57,312 nt of DNA from Candidatus Zhuqueibacterota bacterium (GTDB taxonomy: Bacteria; Zhuqueibacterota; Zhuqueibacteria; Residuimicrobiales; Krinioviventaceae). Below the pieces are notes generated by a model that was given only the letters and a program-made list of their open reading frames with translations, had not been told where the DNA came from and did no database searches. The stretch lies in NCBI GenBank assembly GCA_016928775.1, contig JAFGKD010000065.1, forward strand, positions 1-57,312. Reading direction: 5' to 3'. The position numbers and the translations under genes were made by a program. This document shows, piece after piece, positions 9,178 to 18,465 of this stretch; position 1 is the stretch's first letter; every line of letters begins with the position of its first letter.

Positions 9178-9603
9178 TTATAGCGCGTGATTGGTTCTTA
9201 GAAAAGTCTCTATTATCGCTTTCCAGTCATTTTCCGTCTGATAGTCCCGGACGGTCAAATTCGGATCCGGATTACCGGTGATCATACGCGATACAAACAG
9301 ACCGTGCTGGTGCAGAGCCAAAACTTTTTTGCCTGAATGGAGGGCATAACAAATCTCATACCCAACACCTAATGACGGATTGGAAATTTCGGCAATGACA
9401 AGATGCGAATCGGTCAACCAATCGATATCTCTCTGGTAAATTTCCTCAGCCGTCAACTGCAGTTCATAATCCAGCACATTTGGTTCGATAATATGCTCGG
9501 TTGGCACCGTATGTCCCAGATGCTGTACATATCGCACAATTTTAGTATAGGTACTCAAAAAAGTGCGTCCACCGGCGATCGCGCCACAAAAGTAAATCGT
9601 CAT
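9178..9603 (-). CDS. Rcl/DNPH1-like deoxynucleoside 5'-monophosphate N-glycosidase
   Basis: The 141-residue product matches the nucleoside 2-deoxyribosyltransferase superfamily in the Rcl (DNPH1) style, enzymes that hydrolyse the glycosidic bond of 2'-deoxynucleoside 5'-monophosphates and so remove damaged or unwanted nucleotides. The N-terminus M-T-I-Y-F-C-G-A-I-A-G-G-R corresponds to the phosphate-binding 'GSIRGGR' strand, and A-E-I-S-N-P-S-L-G-V-G-Y-E contains the serine and glutamate positions used for phosphate binding and catalysis in the family. The ATG at 9603 overlaps the methyltransferase stop as ATGA, which makes it a better start than one 57 bases upstream. The position right before dinB suggests a joint role in nucleotide-pool cleaning and lesion bypass; that link is inference. 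Confidence 0.75.
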   Translation of the reverse strand: MTIYFCGAIAGGRTFLSTYTKIVRYVQHLGHTVPTEHIIEPNVLDYELQLTAEEIYQRDIDWLTDSHLVIAEISNPSLGVGYEICYALHSGKKVLALHQHGLFVSRMITGNPDPNLTVRDYQTENDWKAIIETFLRTNHAL

Positions 9604-10415
9604 GTTTTTTCCACAATAATATATGACCGCACGCCCTCTTTCACAAATAAAAGAGCACATTTTTCGAAAAGTGTATAGTGGGTCACCAGGTAAATAAAAT
9701 TCGATAACTTTTGAAAAAGATCCTCATTCCACATGCCAAATCGTTGTGATTTCAGCATTTTATTCAGAACTCGTCCGACGAGCAAAATAACCGCCGGGAT
9801 TTTTGCGACATATTTAATTTCTTTCTCCAATGTCCCGCACTGCACCACATCCAAACCTGCCTTTCCGGCGAACGCCGCCAATTCTTCCGGACGATAGGCG
9901 GTATGGAAATATTTTTCCTGCCATGTGCTTTTGATGCCATAGTTTGTCATGACGTCGAGTTCCACCCATGTCGGGCGTTGGCGCCGGTAATTTGGCGTCG
10001 TGAGCAGTGCCCTTCCATTCGACTTGAGGACATGGGCAATAGAGTGAAATACCTCCTCTGGATGAAAACAGTGTTCAATCACCTCGCTGCACAAAACACG
10101 CTCAAAAACGCCGCTTTTAAAGCAGTATAGCCGTTCTGCATCAGCGACCGCATAAAAAACCGGCTTTTCATGATGCGCCGTTCGCAACACAGTTTGACTG
10201 AGATCGACACCAAAACGGGCACCACCTTTGTAATGCTGCAGATACATACCACGATTGGTGCCGATTTCCAGAAGCGAACCTGATTGCTGTTTCAGCCAGT
10301 TAATGACAAACTTTTTTCGCAGTTTTCCACGCAATGTGTGATAGACGGACTCTTCCTCTGGATACTTTTCCCCCACTTGATCATAAAAAATTTTCAGCAG
10401 TTCTTTGTCGCCCAT
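9600..10415 (-). CDS. Class I SAM-dependent methyltransferase
   Basis: The 271-residue product carries the Methyltransf_11-type Rossmann fold: motif I L-L-E-I-G-T-N-R-G (about 48-56) for S-adenosylmethionine, an acidic loop 'FGVDLS', and V-L-C-S-E-V-I-E-H-C-F-H-P-E-E, the usual motif before the catalytic loop. 'GRALLTTPNY' follows as the next strand. The C-terminal 90 residues add a hydrophobic stretch (A-V-I-L-L-V-G-R-V-L) and may bind the membrane or a lipid-linked substrate. The start shares one base with the flippase stop (TAATG), so the two are translationally coupled. This context suggests methylation of a sugar or lipid-linked glycan intermediate. The substrate is not shown by the sequence. 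Confidence 0.8.
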   Translation of the reverse strand: MGDKELLKIFYDQVGEKYPEEESVYHTLRGKLRKKFVINWLKQQSGSLLEIGTNRGMYLQHYKGGARFGVDLSQTVLRTAHHEKPVFYAVADAERLYCFKSGVFERVLCSEVIEHCFHPEEVFHSIAHVLKSNGRALLTTPNYRRQRPTWVELDVMTNYGIKSTWQEKYFHTAYRPEELAAFAGKAGLDVVQCGTLEKEIKYVAKIPAVILLVGRVLNKMLKSQRFGMWNEDLFQKLSNFIYLVTHYTLFEKCALLFVKEGVRSYIIVEKT

Positions 10416-11893
10416 TATACTCCAGGCGTTTTCCGACGCAACACATGGTTCATCGTTGCCAATTCGCTTTTTTCAAAAAAACGAACAATCCACAAGATAA
10501 TCGGATATAAAAGAAACAAGACCGCCTTGATCGGGATCGTAGCGTCTCGACCTAAAAAGAACAAAGCCGCCACTACCAGCACCATTTTCAAAATACGTCG
10601 CCATTCACGCTGCACCGGATAAAGTTTTTGGCCAACATAATAAAGCGCGCTCGCCATGACCATATAGGCAATCACGCGCGCCCAGGCAGCACCGACAAAA
10701 CCGATATGTGGAATCAATACGTACAACGCGATAACATTGCCTAATACACCGGCACCAGTGATAAACGGTAAATATTTTGTCTTCTTTTCCAGGTAGATGC
10801 CGATGATAAAATTGAGATACGCTGCATAAAATATATAGGCCAAAAAAATGATGGGTATGACAACCGTCCCTTCCCAGTACTCTTTTCCCAATAGCGTAAA
10901 ACTGCCGATGCGGAGCCGAACTATTTCATTAATAAAAAGAGAAAAGAATAAAAAGACAAAGCTGCACGCTAGCAAGACATAAGTAAACACCTTTTTAAAG
11001 ACTTCTTTGGCGTTTTCCTGTTTTAATGTGGAGAGGAAAAACGGATGCCAGGCAAACCGGAATGCCGTAATAAATAACGCCATGAACATGCCCATTTTTG
11101 CATTCGGTCCATACAGGCCGACGATATCGACTGAATTAAGATCCTCCAAAATAATCTTGTCAACAGTATCCATCAATCCAACTGATAGTGTTGACGGCAA
11201 GTATGGAATACCAAAGGCAAAAAGCTCTTTAAAGGTCGGCCAGTGAAACATAAACTTGAAATGGACGAGTGATGTGGGCACCATTAGCGCAAATGTGATA
11301 GCAGACGAAGCAAGATTTGCAATAAAAATACCTTCGATACCCATCTTAAACTTTAGAATAAAAACGATGTTGCAGATAAAATTAATGACCACATTGAGGA
11401 ATTTGAAAAAGATAAATTGCACCGGCCTTTCCTCAGCCCTGAGGATGAGAAACGGCATCAGCGTCAGTGAATCGAAAAAAAGGATACCGGCAGCCAAGCC
11501 CACCATCAACGGCAGATTGACCGGCAGATTATGAATGTCTGTGCTAAATATGTGATCTGATAATGGCGCGCGCAAAAAATATATGAAACCCGACAGAGCG
11601 AGTGAAGTGATAAAAATGGATATATACGCGGTTGAAAAAATACGATTGCGGGCCTGCGGCGTATCGTCGATAATATAAAATCGGAAAAAAGCAGTGTCGA
11701 GGCCATAAGAATAAATCACCGTTAAAATGACAATGTATGAAAAGACCAGTGTATAAACGCCTAATAAATCAGTTGAAAAAATATTCGAGTAGAGGGGGAT
11801 GAGCAAAAAGGTGATGAGACGATTGAGGATATGCCCGATCCCGTAAACGGCAGAATGCTGGAAGAGTCGTTTGATGCTCAAAAAGATAGACAT
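10415..11893 (-). CDS. Wzx-type polysaccharide flippase (MOP superfamily)
   Basis: This 492-residue protein is almost entirely membrane helices (about twelve to fourteen) and has the N-terminal shape of oligosaccharide flippases: a short cytoplasmic start, then Y-G-I-G-H-I-L-N-R-L-I-T-F-L-L-I-P-L-Y. Proteins of this group move lipid-linked oligosaccharide units across the inner membrane. It is followed directly by a methyltransferase and, further on, by a heparinase-like lyase, a common mix in exopolysaccharide loci. However, no glycosyltransferase, polymerase or export porin is nearby, so it may be a detached part of such a system. Length and topology are normal for the family. The start is a plain ATG 16 bases after the nitrilase stop. 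Confidence 0.85.
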   Translation of the reverse strand: MSIFLSIKRLFQHSAVYGIGHILNRLITFLLIPLYSNIFSTDLLGVYTLVFSYIVILTVIYSYGLDTAFFRFYIIDDTPQARNRIFSTAYISIFITSLALSGFIYFLRAPLSDHIFSTDIHNLPVNLPLMVGLAAGILFFDSLTLMPFLILRAEERPVQFIFFKFLNVVINFICNIVFILKFKMGIEGIFIANLASSAITFALMVPTSLVHFKFMFHWPTFKELFAFGIPYLPSTLSVGLMDTVDKIILEDLNSVDIVGLYGPNAKMGMFMALFITAFRFAWHPFFLSTLKQENAKEVFKKVFTYVLLACSFVFLFFSLFINEIVRLRIGSFTLLGKEYWEGTVVIPIIFLAYIFYAAYLNFIIGIYLEKKTKYLPFITGAGVLGNVIALYVLIPHIGFVGAAWARVIAYMVMASALYYVGQKLYPVQREWRRILKMVLVVAALFFLGRDATIPIKAVLFLLYPIILWIVRFFEKSELATMNHVLRRKTPGV

Positions 11894-11909
11894 AAATCAC
11901 TCGTTGCTC

Positions 11910-12701
11910 TCAATACGTATAAAAATTTGGCCGACGATCAGCCAACAAATTATTTTGTGAATTAAGATTTTTATCTCGCGCCGCAGTGACATCAACATCA
12001 ACAATCCGCACGCATTCCTCCCTGGCTGTTGCAGTGGTCAGAACTTTTCCGCGCGGTCCGACGATCTGACTGCAGCCGGTGAAAGCGATATGTTCATCCC
12101 CCCTTTCCTCAGAGCCAATTCGATTCGCCGTAATAGCATAGACATTATTCTCCAGGCAACGCGTCACCATGGCCTTTTGGCAGTGGGGCATCACCAGATT
12201 GGCGGGGTGACAAATGATATCCGCTCCCAAAAGTGCCAGAGAGCGCATGGATTCCGGGAAAATCCAGTCAAAACAAATCATCATGCCGATTTTGGCTGAA
12301 CCCATATCGACCACAAAAAATGGTTTGTTTCCAAGGGTGAACCAGCGCTTCTCCGTGTCGAACAAATGGACTTTGCGATAGGTTGCAAGAAAGCCGCGAG
12401 GCCCAACCAGCACGCACGCATTATAGATCGCACCGTCAGTGGCGCGCTCGGCCACTCCGGCCACGATGTGACAGTTTTTTCTGCCGCAAAGCTGAGATAA
12501 AAAACGCGTGGTTTGGCCGTCTTTAGCGGATTCACTGAGCTGCTGTAGTTCATCGCTGGATTGAAAAAGATAGCCGGTGTTAAAAAGCTCCGGCAGCACG
12601 AACAAATCGGCCGCAACAGACTCTATCAATTCCGCTGCGCGGGCGAGATTGGCTTCAATGTGGCCAAAGTGGCAATTCATCTGGACAAAAGCAATTTTCA
12701 T
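11910..12701 (-). CDS. Carbon-nitrogen hydrolase (nitrilase superfamily)
   Basis: The 263-residue product shows the full Glu-Lys-Cys triad of the nitrilase superfamily: E38 in L-P-E-L-F, K110 in Y-R-K-V-H-L-F, and C143 in M-I-C-F-D-W-I-F-P-E. These cytoplasmic enzymes hydrolyse nitriles, amides or N-carbamoyl compounds through a cysteine thioester. The 'ICFDWIFPES' context fits the amidase and N-carbamoyl-amine hydrolase branches better than true nitrilases; the exact substrate is open. It sits 17 bases after the GH3 gene and 16 before the flippase, so it is part of the same transcript, with no obvious metabolic tie to either neighbour. Confidence 0.85.
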   Translation of the reverse strand: MKIAFVQMNCHFGHIEANLARAAELIESVAADLFVLPELFNTGYLFQSSDELQQLSESAKDGQTTRFLSQLCGRKNCHIVAGVAERATDGAIYNACVLVGPRGFLATYRKVHLFDTEKRWFTLGNKPFFVVDMGSAKIGMMICFDWIFPESMRSLALLGADIICHPANLVMPHCQKAMVTRCLENNVYAITANRIGSEERGDEHIAFTGCSQIVGPRGKVLTTATAREECVRIVDVDVTAARDKNLNSQNNLLADRRPNFYTY

Positions 12702-12718
12702 GCGTCTTTACGATGTAT

Positions 12719-14992
12719 TTAAATCACTGTATAAACTGTCGAGAGATAATCCACCGAGCTCGATCCGACCATCACCTCAAACTCACCCGGCTCGACAATT
12801 CGCTGCATATTTTCATCATAAAAAGAGAGTTTTTCCGGCGTCAGCACCATCTCGACTGTTTTGCTCTCGCCCGCCTTGAGATGGATTCGTTTAAAATCCT
12901 TTAATTCCTTGATTGGTCGAGTCACAGATGCGACCTTGTCGTGTATATAGAGCTGCACGATTTCATCGCCTTCCCGATCACCGATATTGCTCACATCGAT
13001 GTAAATTTTCGCTGTCGTACCGACACCGCCGGTCTCCGGCGTGATCCGTAAATTTGTATATTTAAAGGATGTATAACTCAAACCATAGCCGAAAGGCAGC
13101 AGCGGCGTATTATCATCAAACAAGTAGCCGCGGTTGGCCGAGGGCTTTTTATTATAGTAGACCGGCAGATGGCCGACGGAGCGGGGAAAGGTTGTCGTCA
13201 GCTTGCCAGCGGGATTCACATCGCCAAAAAGTATATCGGCGACGGCGTTGCCTGTTTGCTGGCCGAGATACCAAATATCCAGAATAGCCGGTACATGTTC
13301 AATTAAATAATTAATGGAAAGCGGCCGGCCGTGATTGAGCACAACAATGATTGGCTTGCCAGTCGCCAACAGCGCTTGCACGAGCTCGTTTTGCTCGCCT
13401 ACCAAATCCAGACTGGCGCGATCGCCAAGATGATCGGACTTCCACGCTTCCCGGCAGGTCTGTTCATTGCCGCCGATCGCTAACAGGATGATATCCGTCC
13501 GTTTTGCGACCGCAACAGCCTCGGTAATCAGTATTTTATTTTTTTCCGGATCCGCTTTAACGACCTCATCCGCAAACCAGCTCGCATAACCCTCGGTTAT
13601 CCGGCAGCCCTCGGCGTATTCAATCTTGATCTTGTCTCCCACTTTGTTGCGCAGCCCGTCCAGCAGATCAATCCCAAGCCGCGGCTCGTCATTGTAGCCG
13701 CCTAAATGAACGCCCTGGGCATTCGGGCCGATGATCGCCATGGACTTTATTTTATTCACGTCCAACGGTAGCAGGTGATTGTCATTTTTCAGCAGCACCG
13801 CGCACTTGTACGCCGCTTTTAATGCCAATTTTTGATGTTCTGTGCAATTGACGATACGTTCAGCAAGGTCTGGATCACAGTAAGGATGCTCAAAAAGCCC
13901 GAGCTCAAACTTGAAACGAAGAATTCGTTCGACGGCTTGATCGAGCGTCGCCTGTGCCAGCTTGCCGTCTTGCACAAGTTTTTTGAGATGCGGATAACAA
14001 TCCATGTCCGGAAATTCCGTATCAACGCCAGCCTCGAGCGCCAGCCGCGCGCATTCGGCTTTGTCATTGGAGATGTTGTGATACTGCTGCAGTTGATCCA
14101 CAGCAAAATAGTCTGATACCACAATGCCGTCAAATCCCCATTCCTGGCGTAGAAGATGGTGCAGCAGCCATTTATTTTTATGACACGGTACACCATCGAT
14201 TTCGTGATAGGCCGCCATAATGGCGCGAACACCCTCACGTTTCACCGCCACCTCAAAGGGATAAAGAAAGACCTCTCGCAAAAGACGTTCCGGAAAACTG
14301 GCCGGCCCGCAATTGGTGCCATTTTCCGGCTGGCCATGGGCGGCAAAATGTTTGGCAGTCGCGGCGACATGTTTATGATCAATCCGGCCTTTGCCTCCCT
14401 GGAATCCGCGTATCGCTGCTGCTCCCATTTCAGCGACAAGATACGGATCTTCGCCGAATGTCTCTTCCACCCTGCCCCAGCGCGGATCGCGAGCGACATC
14501 CAGAACCGGTGTGAGCACGTGGTGGCCACCGCGGGCGCGCACTTCTGCCGCAATCGTCGTGTAAATCTCCTCGACAAGCTCGATATCCCAGGAACAGGAC
14601 AGGGTGATCGCTTGTGGAAAATTGGTTGCACCCGGCGCCTGCTGGCCGTGCAACGCTTCTTCGTGAAATAAAATCGGGATTCCCAGGCGCGTTTTCTCCA
14701 CCGCGTATTTCTGCATGGCGTTGGCAAATTCCGCACTGGCGCGCGGACCAAGATTTTTCCCACGCCTGTTCTCACTCGGCCGGCACACCGTGCCGATGCC
14801 GTCTTTCATAAACTCGCCCGCCTGGTCCGCCAAAAACGTGCCCTCATCGGTCATGAACTGCTGTTTCAAATCCCAGATCGATAAAAGCTGTGCGACTTTT
14901 TCATCCACTGTCATTCGCGACATCAGATCGTCAATGCGCTGCGGGATGGGTGCATCAGGATTTTTATACAGCGCCGTTTGTTTATCACTCAT
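12719..14992 (-). CDS. Glycoside hydrolase family 3 (beta-glucosidase/xylosidase type)
   Basis: GH3 enzymes release terminal beta-linked sugars from oligosaccharides with retention. From the ATG at 14992 the product is 757 residues. It has the N-terminal TIM-barrel with R-D-P-R-W-G-R and K-H-F-A-A-H-G blocks, the nucleophile aspartate in F-D-G-I-V-V-S-D-Y (about residue 294), the alpha/beta sandwich domain, and a C-terminal fibronectin-III-like domain ('GDEIVQLYIHD'). The start has GAGG about ten bases upstream; a longer frame to 15076 adds 28 residues with no RBS. There is no signal peptide, so it should act inside the cell on imported beta-glucosides or xylosides. It heads the ten-gene minus-strand run and is divergent from the exported protein at 15139. 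Confidence 0.92.
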   Translation of the reverse strand: MSDKQTALYKNPDAPIPQRIDDLMSRMTVDEKVAQLLSIWDLKQQFMTDEGTFLADQAGEFMKDGIGTVCRPSENRRGKNLGPRASAEFANAMQKYAVEKTRLGIPILFHEEALHGQQAPGATNFPQAITLSCSWDIELVEEIYTTIAAEVRARGGHHVLTPVLDVARDPRWGRVEETFGEDPYLVAEMGAAAIRGFQGGKGRIDHKHVAATAKHFAAHGQPENGTNCGPASFPERLLREVFLYPFEVAVKREGVRAIMAAYHEIDGVPCHKNKWLLHHLLRQEWGFDGIVVSDYFAVDQLQQYHNISNDKAECARLALEAGVDTEFPDMDCYPHLKKLVQDGKLAQATLDQAVERILRFKFELGLFEHPYCDPDLAERIVNCTEHQKLALKAAYKCAVLLKNDNHLLPLDVNKIKSMAIIGPNAQGVHLGGYNDEPRLGIDLLDGLRNKVGDKIKIEYAEGCRITEGYASWFADEVVKADPEKNKILITEAVAVAKRTDIILLAIGGNEQTCREAWKSDHLGDRASLDLVGEQNELVQALLATGKPIIVVLNHGRPLSINYLIEHVPAILDIWYLGQQTGNAVADILFGDVNPAGKLTTTFPRSVGHLPVYYNKKPSANRGYLFDDNTPLLPFGYGLSYTSFKYTNLRITPETGGVGTTAKIYIDVSNIGDREGDEIVQLYIHDKVASVTRPIKELKDFKRIHLKAGESKTVEMVLTPEKLSFYDENMQRIVEPGEFEVMVGSSSVDYLSTVYTVI

Positions 14993-15138
14993 CGTACTAT
15001 CCTCATTTTTGTAATGACGTCTAAAGATACAAAAAAATATCTTTGTTTTATAACCTAAAATTCTAATTTTGCACAACCAGGCAGACGAGCTTTTTGGGCG
15101 AAAGTTTTCATTGTATCACAAAGAAAAGGAGGCTTTTC
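14993..15138. promoter_or_regulatory. Divergent intergenic region between GH3 and the exported protein
   Basis: This 146-base AT-rich stretch must hold the promoters of both divergent genes. I see AAAGATA and TATCTTT (15023-15029 and 15038-15044) forming a small hairpin in the GH3 leader, and a weak minus-strand TTGTGC-N17-TTATAA pair. A very strong Shine-Dalgarno AAGGAGG at 15126-15132 fixes the start of the plus-strand gene at 15139. No convincing operator is seen. Confidence 0.4.
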
Positions 15139-16611
15139 ATGAGAAAGCAAAGAGCATGTAGTGTCCTGTGCGCTTTTCTGTTTTTTGTATCGACAACAAG
15201 CGCACAAATTCCGGGAGAGCTGCCAATCATTAATCCCGGATTCGAGGCTGGTGATAAAAGTGGCTGGTTTGAATGGTCAGAGGGTGGTGACTTTATAGTG
15301 GAAATCGTATCAGATATAACACATTCTGGAAATAACGCTGCCAGGATTTCGGGCGAAAGTGGTGCTTTTTATAAAAGCATAACCGATGAACTACTGCCGA
15401 TGGTGCCTGGCACATTCTACTGTTTTGTGGCTGAAACTTTTATATCGTTGGATGATCCTTTGCAAGAAGGACAAAATCTCTATCTGGCAAGCAAAATAAC
15501 CACGTCTTCCGGAGAGGAATGGTTTGAATCTGCAAAAAAAGTTACTTTTACAGATAATGCTGGAATGTGGCAGCAATTATCATTCGGTTTGGAATGTCCG
15601 CCAGATGTGACTGCAATCACGGTTGAATTCAAATGGACCGGAACCGGTGCTGGCACACCAGGCAGTGTATACGTGGATGATGTCAAAATAGTGCGGATGG
15701 AGCCTCCGGAATCGCTCGGCGATTTCGGGGTTGAAGATCCGGATGACCAGCTTTATGGCTGGGATGGTGGTTGGTGGTCATGGGCTTACTTACCGATTGA
15801 GCCACCAGAAGGTGAAGAAACATGGATCGATAGTACGATAAGCCATGGCGGTAAAAGGTCGGTGGCAATGGTTCCGCAGGACTGGAATTCGTTCTCGGAT
15901 GATTGGTTTTGGGGCGGCTTTTATACTTGGACGGGTATCACCGCATTCGATACAGTCAATTATTATCACGAAGGCGATGCATTCTACATGGGCGCCTGGG
16001 TGATGCATTCAAGTGATGATCCGCTTGTCGGAGAGGTTAACGTCCAGATTGAATTAAGCTTTAAGGATATTAACGGAGAAAATTTATCCAACCTGGGTTA
16101 TTCCGAAGGCAGGGCGTGGTCACCAAAGCAGCTTGATGAAACAATGCCGACAGATGAATGGCATCGACTGGAGATGTATATCGAATGTCCGCCATTGGAG
16201 CCGGAAACAATCGTTGATCGAATCGATCTGGTGATGCGACTCTACCAATGGGGCCCTGCCTGGGGTGTCGTTTACATTGATGATGTTTTTATGGCCAAAG
16301 GAACACCGCCACCAAGCGTTGTCGAAAATAAAAAACCAGTTGTGCCCGCAGGAGTATCACTCATGCAAAATTACCCCAATCCGTTTAATCCAAAGACAAA
16401 CATTCGCTATTCAATTCCGGTTTCTTCCAAAGTTGAATTGGCTGTTTTTGATCTATTGGGCAAAAAAGTGGAAACGCTGGTTGATGAAGAAAAACTGGCG
16501 GGGACGCATGACGTGACATTTGATGGTTCTGATTATGCAAATGGTATCTTTTTTTATAAACTCACAACCGAGACGCAAGCTATAGCACGAAAGATGGTGC
16601 TCGTCAAATAG
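15139..16611 (+). CDS. T9SS-exported protein with two CBM4/9-like jelly-roll domains
   Basis: The product (490 residues from ATG 15139, chosen for its AAGGAGG) has a signal peptide (to about residue 23, T-S-A-Q). Two related beta-sandwich modules follow: residues about 28-190, opening I-N-P-G-F-E-A-G-D and ending S-V-Y-V-D-D-V-K-I, and about 195-390, ending V-V-Y-I-D-D-V-F-M. This opening and ending are typical of CBM4/9-like carbohydrate-binding domains. The last 85 residues are a T9SS sorting module (N-Y-P-N-P-F-N-P to K-M-V-L-V-K). No catalytic domain is visible, so it is probably a surface glycan-binding protein. It stands opposite GH3, which suggests a link to the same glycan, but this is inference. 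Confidence 0.75.
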   Translation: MRKQRACSVLCAFLFFVSTTSAQIPGELPIINPGFEAGDKSGWFEWSEGGDFIVEIVSDITHSGNNAARISGESGAFYKSITDELLPMVPGTFYCFVAETFISLDDPLQEGQNLYLASKITTSSGEEWFESAKKVTFTDNAGMWQQLSFGLECPPDVTAITVEFKWTGTGAGTPGSVYVDDVKIVRMEPPESLGDFGVEDPDDQLYGWDGGWWSWAYLPIEPPEGEETWIDSTISHGGKRSVAMVPQDWNSFSDDWFWGGFYTWTGITAFDTVNYYHEGDAFYMGAWVMHSSDDPLVGEVNVQIELSFKDINGENLSNLGYSEGRAWSPKQLDETMPTDEWHRLEMYIECPPLEPETIVDRIDLVMRLYQWGPAWGVVYIDDVFMAKGTPPPSVVENKKPVVPAGVSLMQNYPNPFNPKTNIRYSIPVSSKVELAVFDLLGKKVETLVDEEKLAGTHDVTFDGSDYANGIFFYKLTTETQAIARKMVLVK

Positions 16612-16803
16612 TATCTCATGTTGGCATACTTTGGTTGCACTTTGTCACCCTATTTTGTACATTGAAACTGCGCAGCTTGATATCTGCAGCTCTTCAACCA
16701 AACAATGTGACCCTCTTGCGACACCTGGGGGGAAAACGAGAAAGACCTGCCTTATGCCATACGAAAAGCAGATCATGCACACTTTTGCATTATGGAGGAA
16801 CTC

Positions 16804-18384
16804 ATGACTTTAAACAAAATCATGTTGTTGGCTGTTGCTTTTATTTCGCTTTTTGTGTGCTATTGCGAAAAGGATGATCCAAGCGGGCCGTCGCAAAAAA
16901 AAGACAATGTTTATATTTATGGCCTTCTTGGCAGAGAAAAACACTGGGATAATCCTGACTCCAGTCGTTACTGGGTGTATGCTCGAGTTTTCAACCACCC
17001 AAATCATAACGAGCTGCAAGCAGAATTGTCGCACGAGGGAACTGTTATTCCACTTGAAACGCACCATTGGGATTCTGACACCTATTTCATAGAGAGCGAT
17101 TTCGATTTTTCATTCGAGCCCAACGAACAATATGGTTTCAAAGCTGCGGATTCAAAAAACAGCTACAGCGGCACCATAGCAACTCTGCCACAACTCGAAA
17201 TCACTGTTGATACGCTGATTGCAAACAGAATAAACCTGCAATGGACAGATATCAAGGCGGATTTCTATGATATTGAACTCTATAATAGTGGTGATTTTGA
17301 AAAACATGTCCAGCTGGAGGATACACAATTCAGCATAGATCTAGACGAATTACCATGGGCTACGGATTCCAGGTTAAGAATTGTTGTTGCCGGTTTCAAA
17401 GGCTTTAGTCCGATTTCACATCCAGCGATGAACATAAAGGGTTGTTACGGCTATTTATTTGGCTATAGTATGGATGAAACTGAATTTGATCTGGAAAGTT
17501 TGACGTTTTCCAAAAATAAAACACCGCGAGAACAGCCGGTCAATCTTGACAAGCTGATGCAGTCTTTGTGGCACAATACACCAGCAGCGAGTGGCGAAAC
17601 AGCGGTCGCGTCGATAGATTTTATGTTTACATATGGTTATATTTATAATTCGAGCTACAATCCCAGTTCCTATAGCTATTTTTATGGTGCAACGCTTGCG
17701 GCTCCGGCGAATTCAATCTCTGTTTTTGAGGGGCACATTAATAGTCAGCCGCTGACATCCTATTATTGGGGGGGATTTCTTTTTGGCATCAGAAGCTGGG
17801 ATGACCTCTACACCGTCTATGATAGCGATGATCAATTCAAATTAAAGCTGAATATCAATAACAAAGTTGACTCGGCCAGTGTCGCCATTCCGGATACCTT
17901 TTCAATCATCTCGCATCCCCCAACCGAGGTGATTCCCACGGCGCCATTTAATATTCGATGGCGGAGGCCCGCCAATACAGATTTCTTTTTTGTAGGAATG
18001 ACATGGCGGGCGAAAGGTGATTCCACATCAAAAGAAATGCTTTATGTTACCAATGATGATTCTTATACTGTTTCCGATGTGCCGGACAGTCTGATTTGGC
18101 TTGATATAGAGATCACGGCTGTGAATGGAGCCAACCCAATGCAAGCCCTCAATCCGAACCTCAAGAAATTAAATGGCTACTATTATGCTATTCGTGGCGC
18201 CAGAGAGGACCTAAATTACACGAATGAAGGTTTGAAAAAACTGTCACTCACATCCGACGGGATATTGCAGCGTTCGAACACCAATGATCGAATCCATAGT
18301 TATATGATTTCCAGGTTCGCTGAAAAATACCCCGAGCTTGAAAAGCACAAGCACGAGTTGTTCAAAAAAATGCAGCTGCAATAG
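16804..18384 (+). CDS. Putative surface lipoprotein with fibronectin-like domains
   Basis: The 526-residue product starts with a lipoprotein-type signal: hydrophobic L-L-A-V-A-F-I-S-L-F-V-C-Y-C followed by E-K-D-D-P-S-G-P, a sequence very typical just after the acylated cysteine in FCB lipoproteins, although the lipobox itself is unusual (two cysteines). The rest is rich in beta strands, with segments that look like fibronectin type III (about 55-110, 'ITVDTLIANRINLQW' trimmed: R-I-N-L-Q-W-T-D) and a later F-N-I-R-W-R-R-P domain. There is no T9SS tail. GGAGG six bases before the ATG at 16804 decides the start. A strong hairpin follows. Function unknown; attachment to a membrane is the only supported statement. 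Confidence 0.65.
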   Translation: MTLNKIMLLAVAFISLFVCYCEKDDPSGPSQKKDNVYIYGLLGREKHWDNPDSSRYWVYARVFNHPNHNELQAELSHEGTVIPLETHHWDSDTYFIESDFDFSFEPNEQYGFKAADSKNSYSGTIATLPQLEITVDTLIANRINLQWTDIKADFYDIELYNSGDFEKHVQLEDTQFSIDLDELPWATDSRLRIVVAGFKGFSPISHPAMNIKGCYGYLFGYSMDETEFDLESLTFSKNKTPREQPVNLDKLMQSLWHNTPAASGETAVASIDFMFTYGYIYNSSYNPSSYSYFYGATLAAPANSISVFEGHINSQPLTSYYWGGFLFGIRSWDDLYTVYDSDDQFKLKLNINNKVDSASVAIPDTFSIISHPPTEVIPTAPFNIRWRRPANTDFFFVGMTWRAKGDSTSKEMLYVTNDDSYTVSDVPDSLIWLDIEITAVNGANPMQALNPNLKKLNGYYYAIRGAREDLNYTNEGLKKLSLTSDGILQRSNTNDRIHSYMISRFAEKYPELEKHKHELFKKMQLQ

Positions 18385-18393
18385 GATTGATCT

Positions 18394-18425
18394 TATGTGT
18401 GCGGTTGCTTCCAATCGCACACATA
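18394..18425 (+). terminator. Long-stem hairpin after the lipoprotein gene
   Basis: TATGTGTGCGGTTG pairs with CAATCGCACACATA (one G-T pair) around a CTTC tetraloop, starting ten bases after the stop codon, followed by a short T-rich stretch. The T run is short, so termination strength is uncertain. Confidence 0.65.
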
Positions 18426-18465
18426 TTTCAATATCGCAACGCAGCATTTTTATGCGGGGAATGGC

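Noticed and set aside
15411..15423. A copy of the TGCCTGGCAC palindrome core inside the 15139 gene, and another at about 43588-43598 inside the CPBP gene.
   Set aside because: Both encode V-P-G-T in frame in ordinary protein sequence, so they are explained by codon use and not by insertion of a repeat.
16612..16803. TTGCAC-N17-TACATT as a promoter for the lipoprotein gene.
   Set aside because: Only three of six and four of six positions fit; it is not better than many AT-rich stretches.
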